From Micrococcales bacterium UBA7469 (GTDB lineage: Bacteria; Actinomycetota; Actinomycetes; Actinomycetales; Microbacteriaceae): a stretch of DNA of 64,000 nucleotides. A program made the position numbers and the translations under genes. Positions 1 through 11,362 of the stretch are shown here, in pieces; within the stretch, counting starts at the first letter, position 1; each line of letters begins with the position of its first letter. The notes beneath the pieces are model-generated. The model was not told the origin of the DNA. It made no database searches and worked only from the letters and a program-made list of their open reading frames with translations. Location: NCBI GenBank assembly GCA_002479805.1, contig DLPB01000020.1, positions 68,603 to 132,602 of the forward strand, written 5' to 3'.

Positions 1-833
1 CCGTATCTAATTGATGCCACTCGACCCAGTGCCTCGGCGATTGAGTTGTCCGAGACCCGAAGCATGTTTGCGATTAGTTCACTGACCGGTCTTGATTGCA
101 CGCTGGCAATCACAACCGAGTCGCTCGGAGCCTTGGCCGAGGTGGCCCTCAGACCCGAAGCCAAGCCTTGCTTGTTTAGCGATGCCACAAACAGATCCCC
201 TGCCTGCTTCACAGGAGCCGAGGTGCGCTGGGCGAGCCAATAATTGGGGTTTTTGGTGCTGGTGATTCTCGCCGCATCGATCTGAAGTGCGGAAACCGGA
301 GCCATGTAGCCGGAGGAAAGCCCCAGCTTGCTCCAGGTCGGGTGCCACTCTTTATCGCCGCCAAATAGCGAACTATCCACCGAGACCGCCGAGATTGAGA
401 CCGAACTGGCTTTAGCCCAGGCGGCAATCTGCTTGGTCAGGGTGTCAAGCTTTGGGGCTTTTGCGTAGTAAGAGGTGATGTTGCCCGGCATCCGAGACAG
501 CGTGATATCCCCAGCTCCAACCAGGTAAATTCGGCTTGGATCTTTCGGGCTCACCACAACACTGGTGGTGATGCGGTAGTCGGGTCCCAAGACATCGAGT
601 GCGACGGCAGCGGTAAGCACCTTCATCACCGATGCGGTTCTGGCCGGTTGCTGCTCGTCTTTTGAAAACAGCGTCTCACCGGTTGTGGCATTGAGCACCT
701 CGACGTGCAGCTGCTTGATGTTCTTGCTGGTCAACTGCTTATCTAGGGTGCAGCTAGCGTGAGCCGGGGTTGGAAACAGTGCCGTGATTGCCAAGCTAAT
801 GGCTAAAAGTAGGGATTTAGATCGAGTTTGCAT
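1..833 (-). CDS. dacB: D-alanyl-D-alanine carboxypeptidase/endopeptidase, PBP4 (peptidase S13) family, C-terminus cut by window edge
   Basis: Reading the minus strand from the ATG at 833 gives an open frame to the window edge (277 codons seen). A signal peptide is visible (MQTRSKSLLLAISLAITALF, then a PTPAHA cleavage region). The serine-protease-like motifs of this family are present: TASVMK (SxxK with the nucleophilic Ser, about residue 72) and SDNS (SxN-type, near the window edge). The order and the long insert between these motifs fit PBP4/DacB, which trims peptidoglycan stem peptides outside the membrane. The KTG motif would lie beyond the edge. No ribosome binding site precedes the ATG. 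A TAGTTT -10-like box lies about 10 nt upstream, so the mRNA may be nearly leaderless. It is divergent from gnd. Confidence 0.88.
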   Translation of the reverse strand, partial: MQTRSKSLLLAISLAITALFPTPAHASCTLDKQLTSKNIKQLHVEVLNATTGETLFSKDEQQPARTASVMKVLTAAVALDVLGPDYRITTSVVVSPKDPSRIYLVGAGDITLSRMPGNITSYYAKAPKLDTLTKQIAAWAKASSVSISAVSVDSSLFGGDKEWHPTWSKLGLSSGYMAPVSALQIDAARITSTKNPNYWLAQRTSAPVKQAGDLFVASLNKQGLASGLRATSAKAPSDSVVIASVQSRPVSELIANMLRVSDNSIAEALGRVASIRY

Positions 834-967
834 GCTTGGGCAAAACTAACAGCTAGCGCCAAATACCCGCCTCTGGCTCGCCAAAGTAGGGTAACCTAAT
901 AGAAATTTCCGCCCATTGTTGCGCGTGTAGCCTGAGCAGTTTCCAATCCCATTTCTAAAGGAATTTC

Positions 968-2416
968 ATGTCAGACAAAGCAAATATTGGTGTCGTAGGT
1001 CTTGCCGTCATGGGCTCGAACCTGGCCCGAAACCTAGCCTCGCGCGAGGGTAACAGGGTTGCGATCTACAACCGCTCGGTTGAGCGCACCACCTTGCTGG
1101 TGAACGAGCACCCTGAGGCCAACTTCATCCCGAGCGAGAACATCGACGCCTTCGTCGCCTCGCTAGCCAAGCCAAGAACCGCAATCATCATGGTTCAGGC
1201 CGGAGCTGGAACCGACGCTGTAATCAACCAGCTTGCCGAGCGCTTTGAGCCGGGCGACATCATCGTTGATGGTGGAAACGCACTGTTTACCGACACCCTT
1301 CGTCGCGAAAAGGAAGTCAGCGCCAAGGGCATCCACTTTGTCGGTGCTGGTATTTCCGGTGGTGAGGAGGGTGCGCTAAAGGGACCTTCGATCATGCCTG
1401 GTGGCTCTGCTGAGGCCTACAAGACCCTGGGTCCAATCCTTGCCTCCATCGCAGCTATCGCAGAGGGTGAACCATGTGTTACCCACGTTGGCACCGATGG
1501 TGCTGGTCACTTTGTCAAGATGATTCACAACGGCATCGAATACGCCGACATGCAGTTGATTGCTGAGGCCTACGACATTCTGCGCCAGGCCGGTGGCTTC
1601 TCCCCTGCCGAGATCTCAGAGATCTTCAGCCAGTGGAACCAAGGCGAACTAGAGAGCTACCTGATCGAGATCACCGCTGAGGTGCTCAAGCAGGTTGATG
1701 CCAAGACTGGTAAGCCATTTGTAGATGTAGTTATGGATGCAGCAGGTTCTAAGGGAACCGGTGTCTGGACCGTGCAGACCGCACTGAACCTGGGCACTCC
1801 GGTTTCCGGAATTGCTGAGGCAGTATTTGCCAGAAGCCTGTCCTCGCAATCCAGCCAACGTGCGGGCAATGCCGGCATGGCAAGCCACACCACAAAGTGG
1901 TCGGTTAGCGATAAGGCTGCATTTGTTGAGGATGTTCGCAAGGCACTTTACGCCTCAAAGATCATCGCCTACGCCCAGGGCTTCGACGCGATTCGCGCCG
2001 GTGCCAAGGAGTATGGCTGGACCATCAACCTGGGTGCGGTATCGAAGATCTGGCGTGGTGGCTGCATCATTCGCGCCCAGTTCCTAAACCGCATTGCAGA
2101 TGCCTACGGCAAGAACGAGAACCTACTGAGCTTGCTATTTGATGACTACTTCGCCAAGGCAATCGATGCATCGCTTGCTTCCTGGAGATCGGTTGTTGCT
2201 CACAGCTCGCTAGCTGGAATTCCAAACCCGGCGTTCGCATCTTCGTTGAGCTACTACGACGGATTGCGCGCTGAGCGTTTGCCTGCGGCTTTAGTTCAGG
2301 GGCAGCGTGACTTCTTTGGTGCTCACACCTACAAGCGAGTTGACCGCGAGGGCGTGTTCCACACCCTTTGGTCTGGCGATCGCTCGGAGATCGAAACCAC
2401 ACCATCTAGCCACTAG
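968..2416 (+). CDS. gnd: 6-phosphogluconate dehydrogenase, decarboxylating (NADP-type)
   Basis: This 482-aa protein oxidises and decarboxylates 6-phosphogluconate to ribulose-5-phosphate in the oxidative pentose phosphate pathway, giving NADPH. The N-terminal Rossmann fold starts with GVVGLAVMGSNLARN. The substrate-binding and catalytic region contains ISGGEEGALKGPSIMPGG (about residue 130) and the conserved Lys/Asn segment HFVKMIHNGIEYADMQ (about 185). The C-terminal helical domain includes the SKIWRGGCIIRA motif. Length matches the long-chain (about 470-480 aa) family. The ATG at 968 is preceded by AAAGGAA at good spacing. The EamA gene begins 10 nt after its stop, so the two are probably co-transcribed. 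Confidence 0.97.
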   Translation: MSDKANIGVVGLAVMGSNLARNLASREGNRVAIYNRSVERTTLLVNEHPEANFIPSENIDAFVASLAKPRTAIIMVQAGAGTDAVINQLAERFEPGDIIVDGGNALFTDTLRREKEVSAKGIHFVGAGISGGEEGALKGPSIMPGGSAEAYKTLGPILASIAAIAEGEPCVTHVGTDGAGHFVKMIHNGIEYADMQLIAEAYDILRQAGGFSPAEISEIFSQWNQGELESYLIEITAEVLKQVDAKTGKPFVDVVMDAAGSKGTGVWTVQTALNLGTPVSGIAEAVFARSLSSQSSQRAGNAGMASHTTKWSVSDKAAFVEDVRKALYASKIIAYAQGFDAIRAGAKEYGWTINLGAVSKIWRGGCIIRAQFLNRIADAYGKNENLLSLLFDDYFAKAIDASLASWRSVVAHSSLAGIPNPAFASSLSYYDGLRAERLPAALVQGQRDFFGAHTYKRVDREGVFHTLWSGDRSEIETTPSSH

Positions 2417-2426
2417 ATTTCATTAG

Positions 2427-3302
2427 GTGAAATCACACTGGATTTGGAAGTTTCTTCCAATGGCCCTGATCTGGGGCTCCAGTTTCTTATTCACCGAACT
2501 CTCGCTTCGATTCTTACCTTTTTACGGTGTCGCGTTTTGGCGCACCTTCCTAGGTGGGCTCGCGATGTTTGCCCTGGTGTTCTTACTGAAATTGCAGCTT
2601 CCCAAGGGAACTCAGTGGTTTCACCTCTGGGTGGCGGGTGTGCTGATGTCGGCCATTCCATTTTCGCTTTTTAGCTTTGCTCAGCAGTCCACCACCTCAT
2701 CGCTTGCGGCCATCATCGGAGCGGCCACCCCGATGTTTACACTGCTTGCAATCCTCACCATCTACCGAACCGAAAAGGTAACGCTGATTGCAACCTCTGG
2801 TTTGCTCATTGGCCTGATTGGCGTGGCCATCACTCTGGGAATTTGGGAGGGCTTTGGCAATAACGATCCGCTGGCAATTGCAGCCTTGGTTTTGGCAACC
2901 ATCTCATATGGAATTGGCGGTCCATATATTCGAAAGTTTGTAACGCCGATGAACCTCTCCGGAACTTCAACAGCCGCGGCCCAGGTGTTTACCAGCGCAC
3001 TTACGCTCTTGCCTTTTTACCTTCTCACCGGCCCGCTCGCCACCGCAGCTCCAACCATTGAATCGCTACTGTCGATTGTGGCGCTTGGTATTTTGGGCTC
3101 AGGCTTTGCCTACCGACTGTTTCACGATGTCATCAAGGATGCCGGCTCCGCCGTGGCATCGACGGTTACCTTCACCAATCCGGTGGTGGCGACCATCTGG
3201 GGAGTGCTACTACTGAGCGAAGAGCTGCACTGGTATGAACCACTTGGTGGTTTGGTGGTAATTCTTGGAGCTTGGCTAACTCAGCACAAAGCCACTAAAT
3301 AG
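2427..3302 (+). CDS. EamA/DMT-superfamily transporter
   Basis: A 291-aa integral membrane protein with about ten hydrophobic segments and the internal two-fold repeat of the drug/metabolite transporter family. It opens with the typical first helix (WKFLPMALIWGSSFLF) and has the repeat signature near the end (ASTVTFTNPVVATIWGVLLLSE). Such proteins move small metabolites across the cytoplasmic membrane; the substrate cannot be told from sequence. The GTG start at 2427 lies 10 nt after the gnd stop, and an in-frame ATG at 2460 would shorten the first helix. The 3' end overlaps the convergent GNAT gene by 8 bp. Confidence 0.85.
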   Translation: MKSHWIWKFLPMALIWGSSFLFTELSLRFLPFYGVAFWRTFLGGLAMFALVFLLKLQLPKGTQWFHLWVAGVLMSAIPFSLFSFAQQSTTSSLAAIIGAATPMFTLLAILTIYRTEKVTLIATSGLLIGLIGVAITLGIWEGFGNNDPLAIAALVLATISYGIGGPYIRKFVTPMNLSGTSTAAAQVFTSALTLLPFYLLTGPLATAAPTIESLLSIVALGILGSGFAYRLFHDVIKDAGSAVASTVTFTNPVVATIWGVLLLSEELHWYEPLGGLVVILGAWLTQHKATK

Positions 3303-4185
3303 TTGTGCTGTAACCGCGCCAAATCACGGTTGGCCTAAAGCCCTGATTCTCATAGAGCTGCAGTGCGCCAGACTCGTTGCCGGTGTCAACCCCAAGGCCA
3401 ATCGATTGATAACCCTTCTGGGCAGCGTGAGCGATTCCCCACCGAAGCAAAAGCTTTCCAAGCCCTAAGCCTCGATACTTTTCCAAAACACCGAGCTTGT
3501 CTACCCAGCCACCATTCACATCGGCCCTGCCATCGCTAGATAGCAATAGCCCTGCCGGATCACCATTTACCCTGGCAACAAAGCTGCCCCGGTGGTCTAA
3601 CTGCGGCTCTGCTAATTTCTCGGCCAGCCAGTGATCATGGTCCAGGGCAATGTAACCGAAGTGCTGAGCGAAGGACTCGGTCTCGAGTCGGTAAAGCAGT
3701 TGCGAATTAGTTCTTAGCTCAACCGCCTCAATTGAGACATTGGCTGGGAGAGCAGGAAGATCTTTTTCAATTGGCTCTTTGACCATTTTGTAATAGTCGC
3801 GCAGAAAGCTCAGACCACTCGCTTCGAACATCCCAAGCAGCTCGGTGTCGAGCTTGTTGCAAAAGGTCCTTACGTCAAAGCCCTTGCGGTTTTGCTCAAG
3901 CCAGGCAAAGCCGGCATCAAAGAGCTGCTTGCCCTGATCCCTGGTGCCTATAGTGAAGAAGTCTGGCTCCACCCGATTTCTCGGGGTTGAACTCTGGATA
4001 AACATAACTGCCTTAATGCCACCGTCATCTAAGACCAGGGTGTGGGCAGGTTCTTCGTAGCCGTTTAGGAACTCGACAATTTCACTAAGTGGCATTGCCT
4101 CAAAATCTGGGTCAACGCGTATTTCATGACCGTTGCAAACAGCCAGTAGTTCTTGGGCATCGTCGAGGGTGGCGAATCTAATCAT
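3295..4185 (-). CDS. Tandem GNAT-family acetyltransferase, MshD-like layout
   Basis: A 296-aa protein with two GNAT-like halves. The N-terminal half is degenerate. The C-terminal half carries the acetyl-CoA loop as LEKYRGLGLGKLLL (R/Q-x-x-G-x-G/A type, about residue 240) followed by LGVDTGNESGALQLYENQGF, the usual beta5-alpha4 region. Two tandem GNAT domains in about 300 aa is the architecture of mycothiol synthase MshD, and a mycoredoxin-like protein is encoded elsewhere in this window. Nothing else seen here proves the substrate. The ATG at 4185 overlaps the stop of the upstream MFS gene (ATGATTAG), indicating translational coupling. A longer frame to 4350 exists but lies inside the MFS gene. 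Confidence 0.75.
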   Translation of the reverse strand: MIRFATLDDAQELLAVCNGHEIRVDPDFEAMPLSEIVEFLNGYEEPAHTLVLDDGGIKAVMFIQSSTPRNRVEPDFFTIGTRDQGKQLFDAGFAWLEQNRKGFDVRTFCNKLDTELLGMFEASGLSFLRDYYKMVKEPIEKDLPALPANVSIEAVELRTNSQLLYRLETESFAQHFGYIALDHDHWLAEKLAEPQLDHRGSFVARVNGDPAGLLLSSDGRADVNGGWVDKLGVLEKYRGLGLGKLLLRWGIAHAAQKGYQSIGLGVDTGNESGALQLYENQGFRPTVIWRGYSTTI

Positions 4186-5446
4186 GGCTGGGCGATGCGG
4201 TCCTAAGGTCAGGGATAGTCCAAGGTCGAACCACAAGAAGAATAACCGCGAGCGAGATGCCAAACAGCGTAAATATCCACAGCCCGACATCGGCTGTGCT
4301 GTCGGTTGAAAACTGCGAGTAGGCAATCGCTGATATTGAGGTCGCCACAAAGTTCATGGTTCCCATAAGCGAGGATGCGGTTCCAGCCTCCGAGCCGTGC
4401 TTGAGAAGTGCAATGGTCGGGATGATTGTTGCCGGTGCACCGAATAGGAATATCACGGCAAAAAAGCCAAGCTCGGCATTTAGCAAAGTGCTACCCGCGG
4501 TGAGTGTCAGGAACAATCCGGCCAACATCGCGAGCACAAGGAAAATCACCATCAGCCACTGAGCCTTGAAGAACTTAGCCATTAGACCGCCAAACTGCAC
4601 ACCGAGCCAAAGACCAATCGAATTCACCGCGAACCACACCCCGAATTCCGGAGCGCTAAGCCCAAAGTGATCTTGGTAGAGGTAGGGAACGACGTTTAGG
4701 TAGCCAAAGAGCGCACTGATCTGCAGCGCAGAGACAATCAAAAGCCCAACGTAGATTCGGTCTCTAAGTACCGATTGGAAGCCGCGCAAAATTCCCGATG
4801 CCGAAGGCGCGCGCCGCTGTGCCACCGGCAGGGTCTCGTGCATAAACAACAGCGAGAAGATGCCCAGCGTCAGACCAAAGAGCCCAAAGACCAAGAAGAT
4901 GAACTGCCACGGTCCAACCCCAACCAGCTGAGAGCCGACAATCGGACCGATGATTGGTGAGAGCGACTGAATCAAAAAGATTCTGGTCAGCATTTTGAGC
5001 ATTGGCTGCCCGTGGTAGAGATCGCGAACGATGGCCCTCGCCACCACGTCGGCGCTCGCCGCAAAGAACCCCATGGCAAAACGAAGTGCAATAAAGAAGG
5101 TGAGATTCGGTGAGAAAAACAGCGCCAAGGCACTCAGAGCAAAACCAAGTGTCGCCAAAAGTAGTAGCGGCCGGCGACCAAAGGTGTCAGACAGCGGACC
5201 GGCAAAGAGCTGCCCAAATGCCAAACCAATAGTTACTCCAGACAGCGAAGCTTGAATTGTGCCGTTGGGAACGCCAAAGAAGTCACCAATAGCTGGAAAG
5301 GCAGGTAGGTAGGGGTCGATGGTGTACGGGATCAAGCTCATCGAGAAGGCGAGCATCAAGATGTAGATCAAAAGATTTTTGCGACCCAGGTTGTCGCCGG
5401 AATCTATGACTAACCCCCTGGCTGATTTAGAAAGGGCGGTCTGCAC
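4178..5446 (-). CDS. MFS transporter, Bcr/CflA-type drug exporter
   Basis: About 422 aa with 12 predicted transmembrane segments. The loop-2/3 MFS signature is GPLSDTFGRRPLLL. The segment AMGFFAASADVVARAIVRDLY in helices 4-5 resembles the Bcr/CflA drug-resistance subfamily (DHA1 type, proton antiport). The proposed GTG start at 5446 begins 1 nt after the Dyp peroxidase stop; GAGGGG lies 13 nt upstream, so the start is only moderately supported. A frame extending to 5521 runs inside the peroxidase gene and is not membrane-like. It is probably read in one transcript with the upstream PCuAC and Dyp genes and the downstream GNAT gene. The substrate is unknown. Confidence 0.82.
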   Translation of the reverse strand: MQTALSKSARGLVIDSGDNLGRKNLLIYILMLAFSMSLIPYTIDPYLPAFPAIGDFFGVPNGTIQASLSGVTIGLAFGQLFAGPLSDTFGRRPLLLLATLGFALSALALFFSPNLTFFIALRFAMGFFAASADVVARAIVRDLYHGQPMLKMLTRIFLIQSLSPIIGPIVGSQLVGVGPWQFIFLVFGLFGLTLGIFSLLFMHETLPVAQRRAPSASGILRGFQSVLRDRIYVGLLIVSALQISALFGYLNVVPYLYQDHFGLSAPEFGVWFAVNSIGLWLGVQFGGLMAKFFKAQWLMVIFLVLAMLAGLFLTLTAGSTLLNAELGFFAVIFLFGAPATIIPTIALLKHGSEAGTASSLMGTMNFVATSISAIAYSQFSTDSTADVGLWIFTLFGISLAVILLVVRPWTIPDLRTASPSHD

Positions 5447-5447
5447 C

Positions 5448-6644
5448 CTATGAGAATAGCCCCTCGGCGATGACTTCCCCCTCGCCCACTCCCCGCGGGA
5501 TGGCAAATGTCGCCGAACCAATCGGCAGCGTCCAACGATTCAATAGATCAAGTTCGGCTAGTCGCAGCTGCATCGGTAGGTACTGCTTTTCGATATTGCG
5601 CTGATACGCACACCACAGCAAACCAACATCCATCGAGCCAGCCTTGGAAATAGGCTGCTCATAGCTAAAGGGTCTGCGGAAAATGCGCTCGCCATTTCCG
5701 GCATTGGATGCTCTTCTGATGTGAGCAAACTCAGGGATAACTTTCAGCCCAACCGCTGATCTGGCCTCATAGTCCGGGATATCGGATTCTTTGGTGCCGG
5801 TCAGCGGTGCTCCTTCTTTCAAGGTGCGCCCAATCACCTCGCCCTTGCCGACGCTACTGAGCTGGTCCCAGGTATCAAGCTGCATGGCGATCCTGCGAAA
5901 AACCAGCATGGTGCCGCCCTGGATCCAACTGGGCCCGTCCTTGATCCAGACCACCTCGTCAAAGTCTGCAGTATCTAACCCCGGGTTAGCCGTGCCATCG
6001 ATCTGACCCATCAGGTTGCGATGCGTCACCCCTTCTGGAACCATGCCGGGGGTGTGGGCAAAGCCCGCCTGGTTCCAACGCACGGTAGCAAATGGCATTG
6101 AGTCGCGAACTAGGTTACGAACTCCGTGCGAGAGCACCACCGGGTCATCGGCGGCAACGTGAATCAAAACATCTCCGCCAGAAAACTCTGCTTTGAGGGC
6201 ATCGATCGAGAAGGCGGGCAGGTCAATCAGCCCTTCTGGCATCCGATCTTCTAGGCCAAGTTTTCGAAACAGGCTCGGTCCAAACCCAACGTAGGCGCTA
6301 AATCGTGCGGCACCGATTGCGAGCTCTGGTGCAGGGTCCGCCAATACCGGCTCGCCGCGACTCATTCTGCGAATGTCATCGGTCAGTAGAAACATCCAGC
6401 GCTGCATGTCCAAAAGGGTTGTGCCCGGCAGGATGTCGAAGGCAACCATGTTAGTCACGGCCTGAATCGGAGTTTCGATTCCCATTTGATGTGGACCTGC
6501 AAAAACCAGAGAGCGGCTAGCGGTGGCGGTCTGCTGGCCGCTATCCGCAATCGCAGACGCTGCAGTTGCACCAACACCAAGAGCTGCTGCCGCCGAAGCG
6601 GCTGCGGCGGCACTCGAAGCCAGAAAGCCTCTGCGTGAAACCAT
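5448..6644 (-). CDS. Dyp-type heme peroxidase, Tat-exported (EfeB-like)
   Basis: 398 aa. The N-terminus is a twin-arginine signal (MVSRRGFLASSAAAAASAA), so the folded heme protein is exported. The hallmark GQIDGTANP (GxxDG, with the catalytic Asp) lies near residue 215, and the distal/proximal regions THRNLMGQ and FAHIRRASN fit Dyp family A/EfeB. EfeB proteins oxidise or dechelate heme substrates and normally sit with the iron permease EfeU and EfeO. Here the neighbours are instead a PCuAC copper lipoprotein (whose stop is directly followed by this ATG, zero spacing) and an MFS exporter. No ferrous permease is seen. The tight coupling suggests a shared metal or redox role at the cell surface. 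Confidence 0.9.
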   Translation of the reverse strand: MVSRRGFLASSAAAAASAAAALGVGATAASAIADSGQQTATASRSLVFAGPHQMGIETPIQAVTNMVAFDILPGTTLLDMQRWMFLLTDDIRRMSRGEPVLADPAPELAIGAARFSAYVGFGPSLFRKLGLEDRMPEGLIDLPAFSIDALKAEFSGGDVLIHVAADDPVVLSHGVRNLVRDSMPFATVRWNQAGFAHTPGMVPEGVTHRNLMGQIDGTANPGLDTADFDEVVWIKDGPSWIQGGTMLVFRRIAMQLDTWDQLSSVGKGEVIGRTLKEGAPLTGTKESDIPDYEARSAVGLKVIPEFAHIRRASNAGNGERIFRRPFSYEQPISKAGSMDVGLLWCAYQRNIEKQYLPMQLRLAELDLLNRWTLPIGSATFAIPRGVGEGEVIAEGLFS

Positions 6645-7142
6645 TTAGTGACCGGTGTCTTCGTTGTGATAGGTCTCGTCGCCACCATCCGATGGCTTGG
6701 CTACGAGGTCCGTGAGGGTTACATCCTCAGCGCCCTCAAAATCAAGGGTAACCGAGAGCACGTCGCCAGCAACAATTGCCTGATTTAGGTTTATCAGCAT
6801 GACGTGGTCGCCACCCATCTCCAGGACGTGAGTCTGACCGGGTTCGATGCTGATGCCACCCTCCTTTGGCTGCATCACCATTTCTCCGCCGGAGAGCACG
6901 ATCTCGTGAATCTCCACCAGTTCGGCAACCTCGGCAGACCCGCCGACCAAAGTGATGGTCTCAGAGGTGTTGTTTTTGACCTCGAAAAAGACGCCGGTCA
7001 TGCCACCAACGTGGTCTGAGTACTCCGAGGCCCTGACCCAAGGGTCGGAAATCTCTACCGCTGGAGTGGATGCACAGCCGGTTAGAAGAAGTAGTGGCGC
7101 AACTGCGGCCAAAAGAACAGCTTTTCTTAGCTTCAAGTTCAT
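6645..7142 (-). CDS. PCuAC-type copper chaperone lipoprotein
   Basis: 165 aa from the ATG at 7142 (an ATG at 7145 and a longer frame to 7196 also exist). AGAGAA sits 4 nt before the 7142 ATG. The signal peptide MNLKLRKAVLLAAVAPLLLL ends in a lipobox LTGC, so it is a lipoprotein. The mature part is a small cupredoxin-like beta-domain with the copper-site pattern H...M...HxM: EIHEIVL, then MVMQPKEGG, then a later GDHVMLINL. PCuAC proteins carry Cu(I) to cytochrome oxidase or other cuproenzymes outside the membrane. The His-rich tail (ETYHNEDTGH) could add a metal site. It is the first gene of the operon with the Dyp peroxidase. Confidence 0.85.
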   Translation of the reverse strand: MNLKLRKAVLLAAVAPLLLLTGCASTPAVEISDPWVRASEYSDHVGGMTGVFFEVKNNTSETITLVGGSAEVAELVEIHEIVLSGGEMVMQPKEGGISIEPGQTHVLEMGGDHVMLINLNQAIVAGDVLSVTLDFEGAEDVTLTDLVAKPSDGGDETYHNEDTGH

Positions 7143-7243
7143 CATTTCTCTAAATAAATGTCCGAGGGTTGCGATGAAATTACCTGCAACAGACAATCAT
7201 TCTACACAAAGTAGAAATAACTTTTTGACACTTTTGGTGAACA

Positions 7244-7260
7244 TCCCGCGACACGCGGGA
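7244..7260. promoter_or_regulatory. Perfect inverted repeat, possible operator or hairpin
   Basis: TCCCGCG-ACA-CGCGGGA is a perfect 7-bp inverted repeat with a 3-nt spacer. It lies in the divergent intergenic region (7143-7449), about 100 bp upstream of the copper lipoprotein gene. There is no T-run beside it, so a terminator is unlikely. A repressor site for the lipoprotein/peroxidase operon is possible, but the regulator is unknown. Confidence 0.4.
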
Positions 7261-7306
7261 TTAGCTGCGGACCTAAAGTTCAAGTTGTGGGTTAATGTTC
7301 GAGAAA

Positions 7307-7353
7307 TAACTAAATAAGTGAAAAAAATCGCGTGTTGCTACTACATCTAGTGG
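7307..7353 (+). promoter_or_regulatory. Candidate NrdR operator (two boxes, 31 bp apart)
   Basis: The 16-mer at 7338-7353 (CTACTACATCTAGTGG) matches the NrdR-box consensus acaCwAtATaTwGtgt at all central positions. A weaker copy (CTAAATAAGTG core at 7310-7320, one base short) lies 31 bp upstream, the spacing usual for paired NrdR boxes. They sit about 100 bp before nrdH. NrdR is the (d)ATP-sensing repressor of ribonucleotide reductase operons, so repression of nrdHIEF is expected. Confidence 0.65.
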
Positions 7354-7449
7354 TTAAGTGCTAATGTTGTAAATCCACAGTTTGCGAGATTTTTCACAAA
7401 AATTTGCTAAAAACCGGGGGTAAAACCCCACTATCCAGGAGGAACACCA

Positions 7450-7674
7450 ATGGCGGTGACCGTTTACACGCTCCCAGCTTGCGTTCAGTGCGACAGCACC
7501 AAGCGCATGTTGCAGCGCAACCAGATTGAGTATGCCGAGGTCGACATGTCTCAGGACCCAGTAGCTCTGGAAATGGTCAAGACCATGGGTTACACCGCTG
7601 CCCCAGTAGTAGTCGCAGGCGACGAGCACTGGAGTGGTTTCCGCATGGACAAGATCCAAGCCATCTCCGCTTAG
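7450..7674 (+). CDS. nrdH: NrdH redoxin (glutaredoxin-like electron donor)
   Basis: 74 aa, the normal NrdH size. The thioredoxin fold opens [14 protein letters not shown] with the redox pair CVQC at residues 11-14, and the C-terminal half has the conserved cis-Pro region ([21 protein letters not shown]). The WSGFRxDK signature near the end separates NrdH from ordinary glutaredoxins. It passes electrons from thioredoxin reductase to NrdE. A strong AGGAGG lies 8 nt before the ATG. First gene of the nrdHIEF operon. Confidence 0.96.
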   Translation: MAVTVYTLPACVQCDSTKRMLQRNQIEYAEVDMSQDPVALEMVKTMGYTAAPVVVAGDEHWSGFRMDKIQAISA

Positions 7675-7688
7675 TTGAGGTGCCCGAG

Positions 7689-8077
7689 ATGTTCGATGTT
7701 GTTTACTTCTCGAGCGTCTCAGAAAACACCAAGCGCTTCGTAGACAAACTGGGTGCTACCGCCATTCGGATTCCATTGAAATCCGAAGAAGCAGCCGAGT
7801 TTGTACACGATCGGGACAGCGTCCTAGTAGTCCCCACCTACGGTGGTGGAAACGACAGCTCGACTGTTCCAAAACAGGTAATCAAATTCTTGAATAATCC
7901 GGTTAACCGGAAACACATCAAGGCGGTCATTGCCGGGGGGAATACCAATTTTGGTGCTCACTTTTGCAAGGCCGGCGACATAGTCGCCAGCAAACTCGGG
8001 GTTCCGGTTCTATATCGGTTCGAGATCACTGGCACCCCAGAAGACGTAATTGAAGTAAAAGAAAGGCTGGCCGCACT

Positions 8078-8096
<19 letters not shown>
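7689..8096 (+). CDS. nrdI: NrdI, flavodoxin-like activator of class Ib RNR
   Basis: 135 aa from the ATG at 7689, which has GAGG 8 nt upstream; a GTG at 7680 in frame would add three residues but lacks a ribosome binding site. The FMN-binding loop appears as [16 protein letters not shown], followed by [17 protein letters not shown] and [15 protein letters not shown], the NrdI pattern. NrdI supplies the oxidant that builds the dimanganese-tyrosyl radical in NrdF. It follows nrdH by 14 nt, and its 3' end overlaps the nrdE start by 19 nt. Confidence 0.95.
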
Positions 8097-11235
<3,139 letters not shown>

Positions 11236-11244
11236 GAGGTAACC

Positions 11245-11295
11245 ATGGACTGCAATTGCTCTAAGGAAACTTGCGGCTGCGGCGGCAAGCACTAA
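11245..11295 (+). CDS. 16-residue Cys-rich micro-ORF downstream of nrdF
   Basis: The frame encodes MDCNCSKETCGCGGKH, with two CxC pairs and a terminal His. An almost ideal AGGAGG, overlapping the nrdF stop, stands 5 nt before the ATG, so translation is well supported. The ORF ends 15 nt before an intrinsic terminator, so it belongs to the end of the nrd transcript. Two readings are possible: a tiny metal-binding peptide (the pattern resembles a minimal thiolate metal site, next to a metal-dependent RNR and a ZIP transporter), or a cysteine-sensing leader peptide controlling read-through of the terminator into zupT. I recognise no known family. Confidence 0.6.
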   Translation: MDCNCSKETCGCGGKH

Positions 11296-11310
11296 GTAGT
11301 AAAAACACAA

Positions 11311-11342
11311 AAACCGGCCAGTCTCGATTGGCCGGTTTTTTT
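11311..11342 (+). terminator. Intrinsic terminator of the nrd operon
   Basis: The stem AAACCGGCCA/TGGCCGGTTT with an 8-nt loop is followed by a run of T (11336-11342). It separates nrdHIEF and the micro-ORF from the ZIP transporter gene that starts 21 nt later. Confidence 0.92.
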
Positions 11343-11362
11343 GACCCAGAAGAGAGGTAGCT

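Noticed and set aside
885..905. Possible DtxR/IdeR iron box upstream of gnd (AGGGTAACCTAA)
   Set aside because: Only one half matches the DtxR consensus and neither neighbour is an iron gene.
4186..4350. Longer N-terminus for the GNAT protein
   Set aside because: It lies entirely inside the MFS coding region; the ATG at 4185 gives a natural GNAT start and the usual stop/start overlap.
5447..5521. Longer N-terminus for the MFS transporter
   Set aside because: It runs inside the Dyp peroxidase gene and encodes a charged stretch unlike the family.
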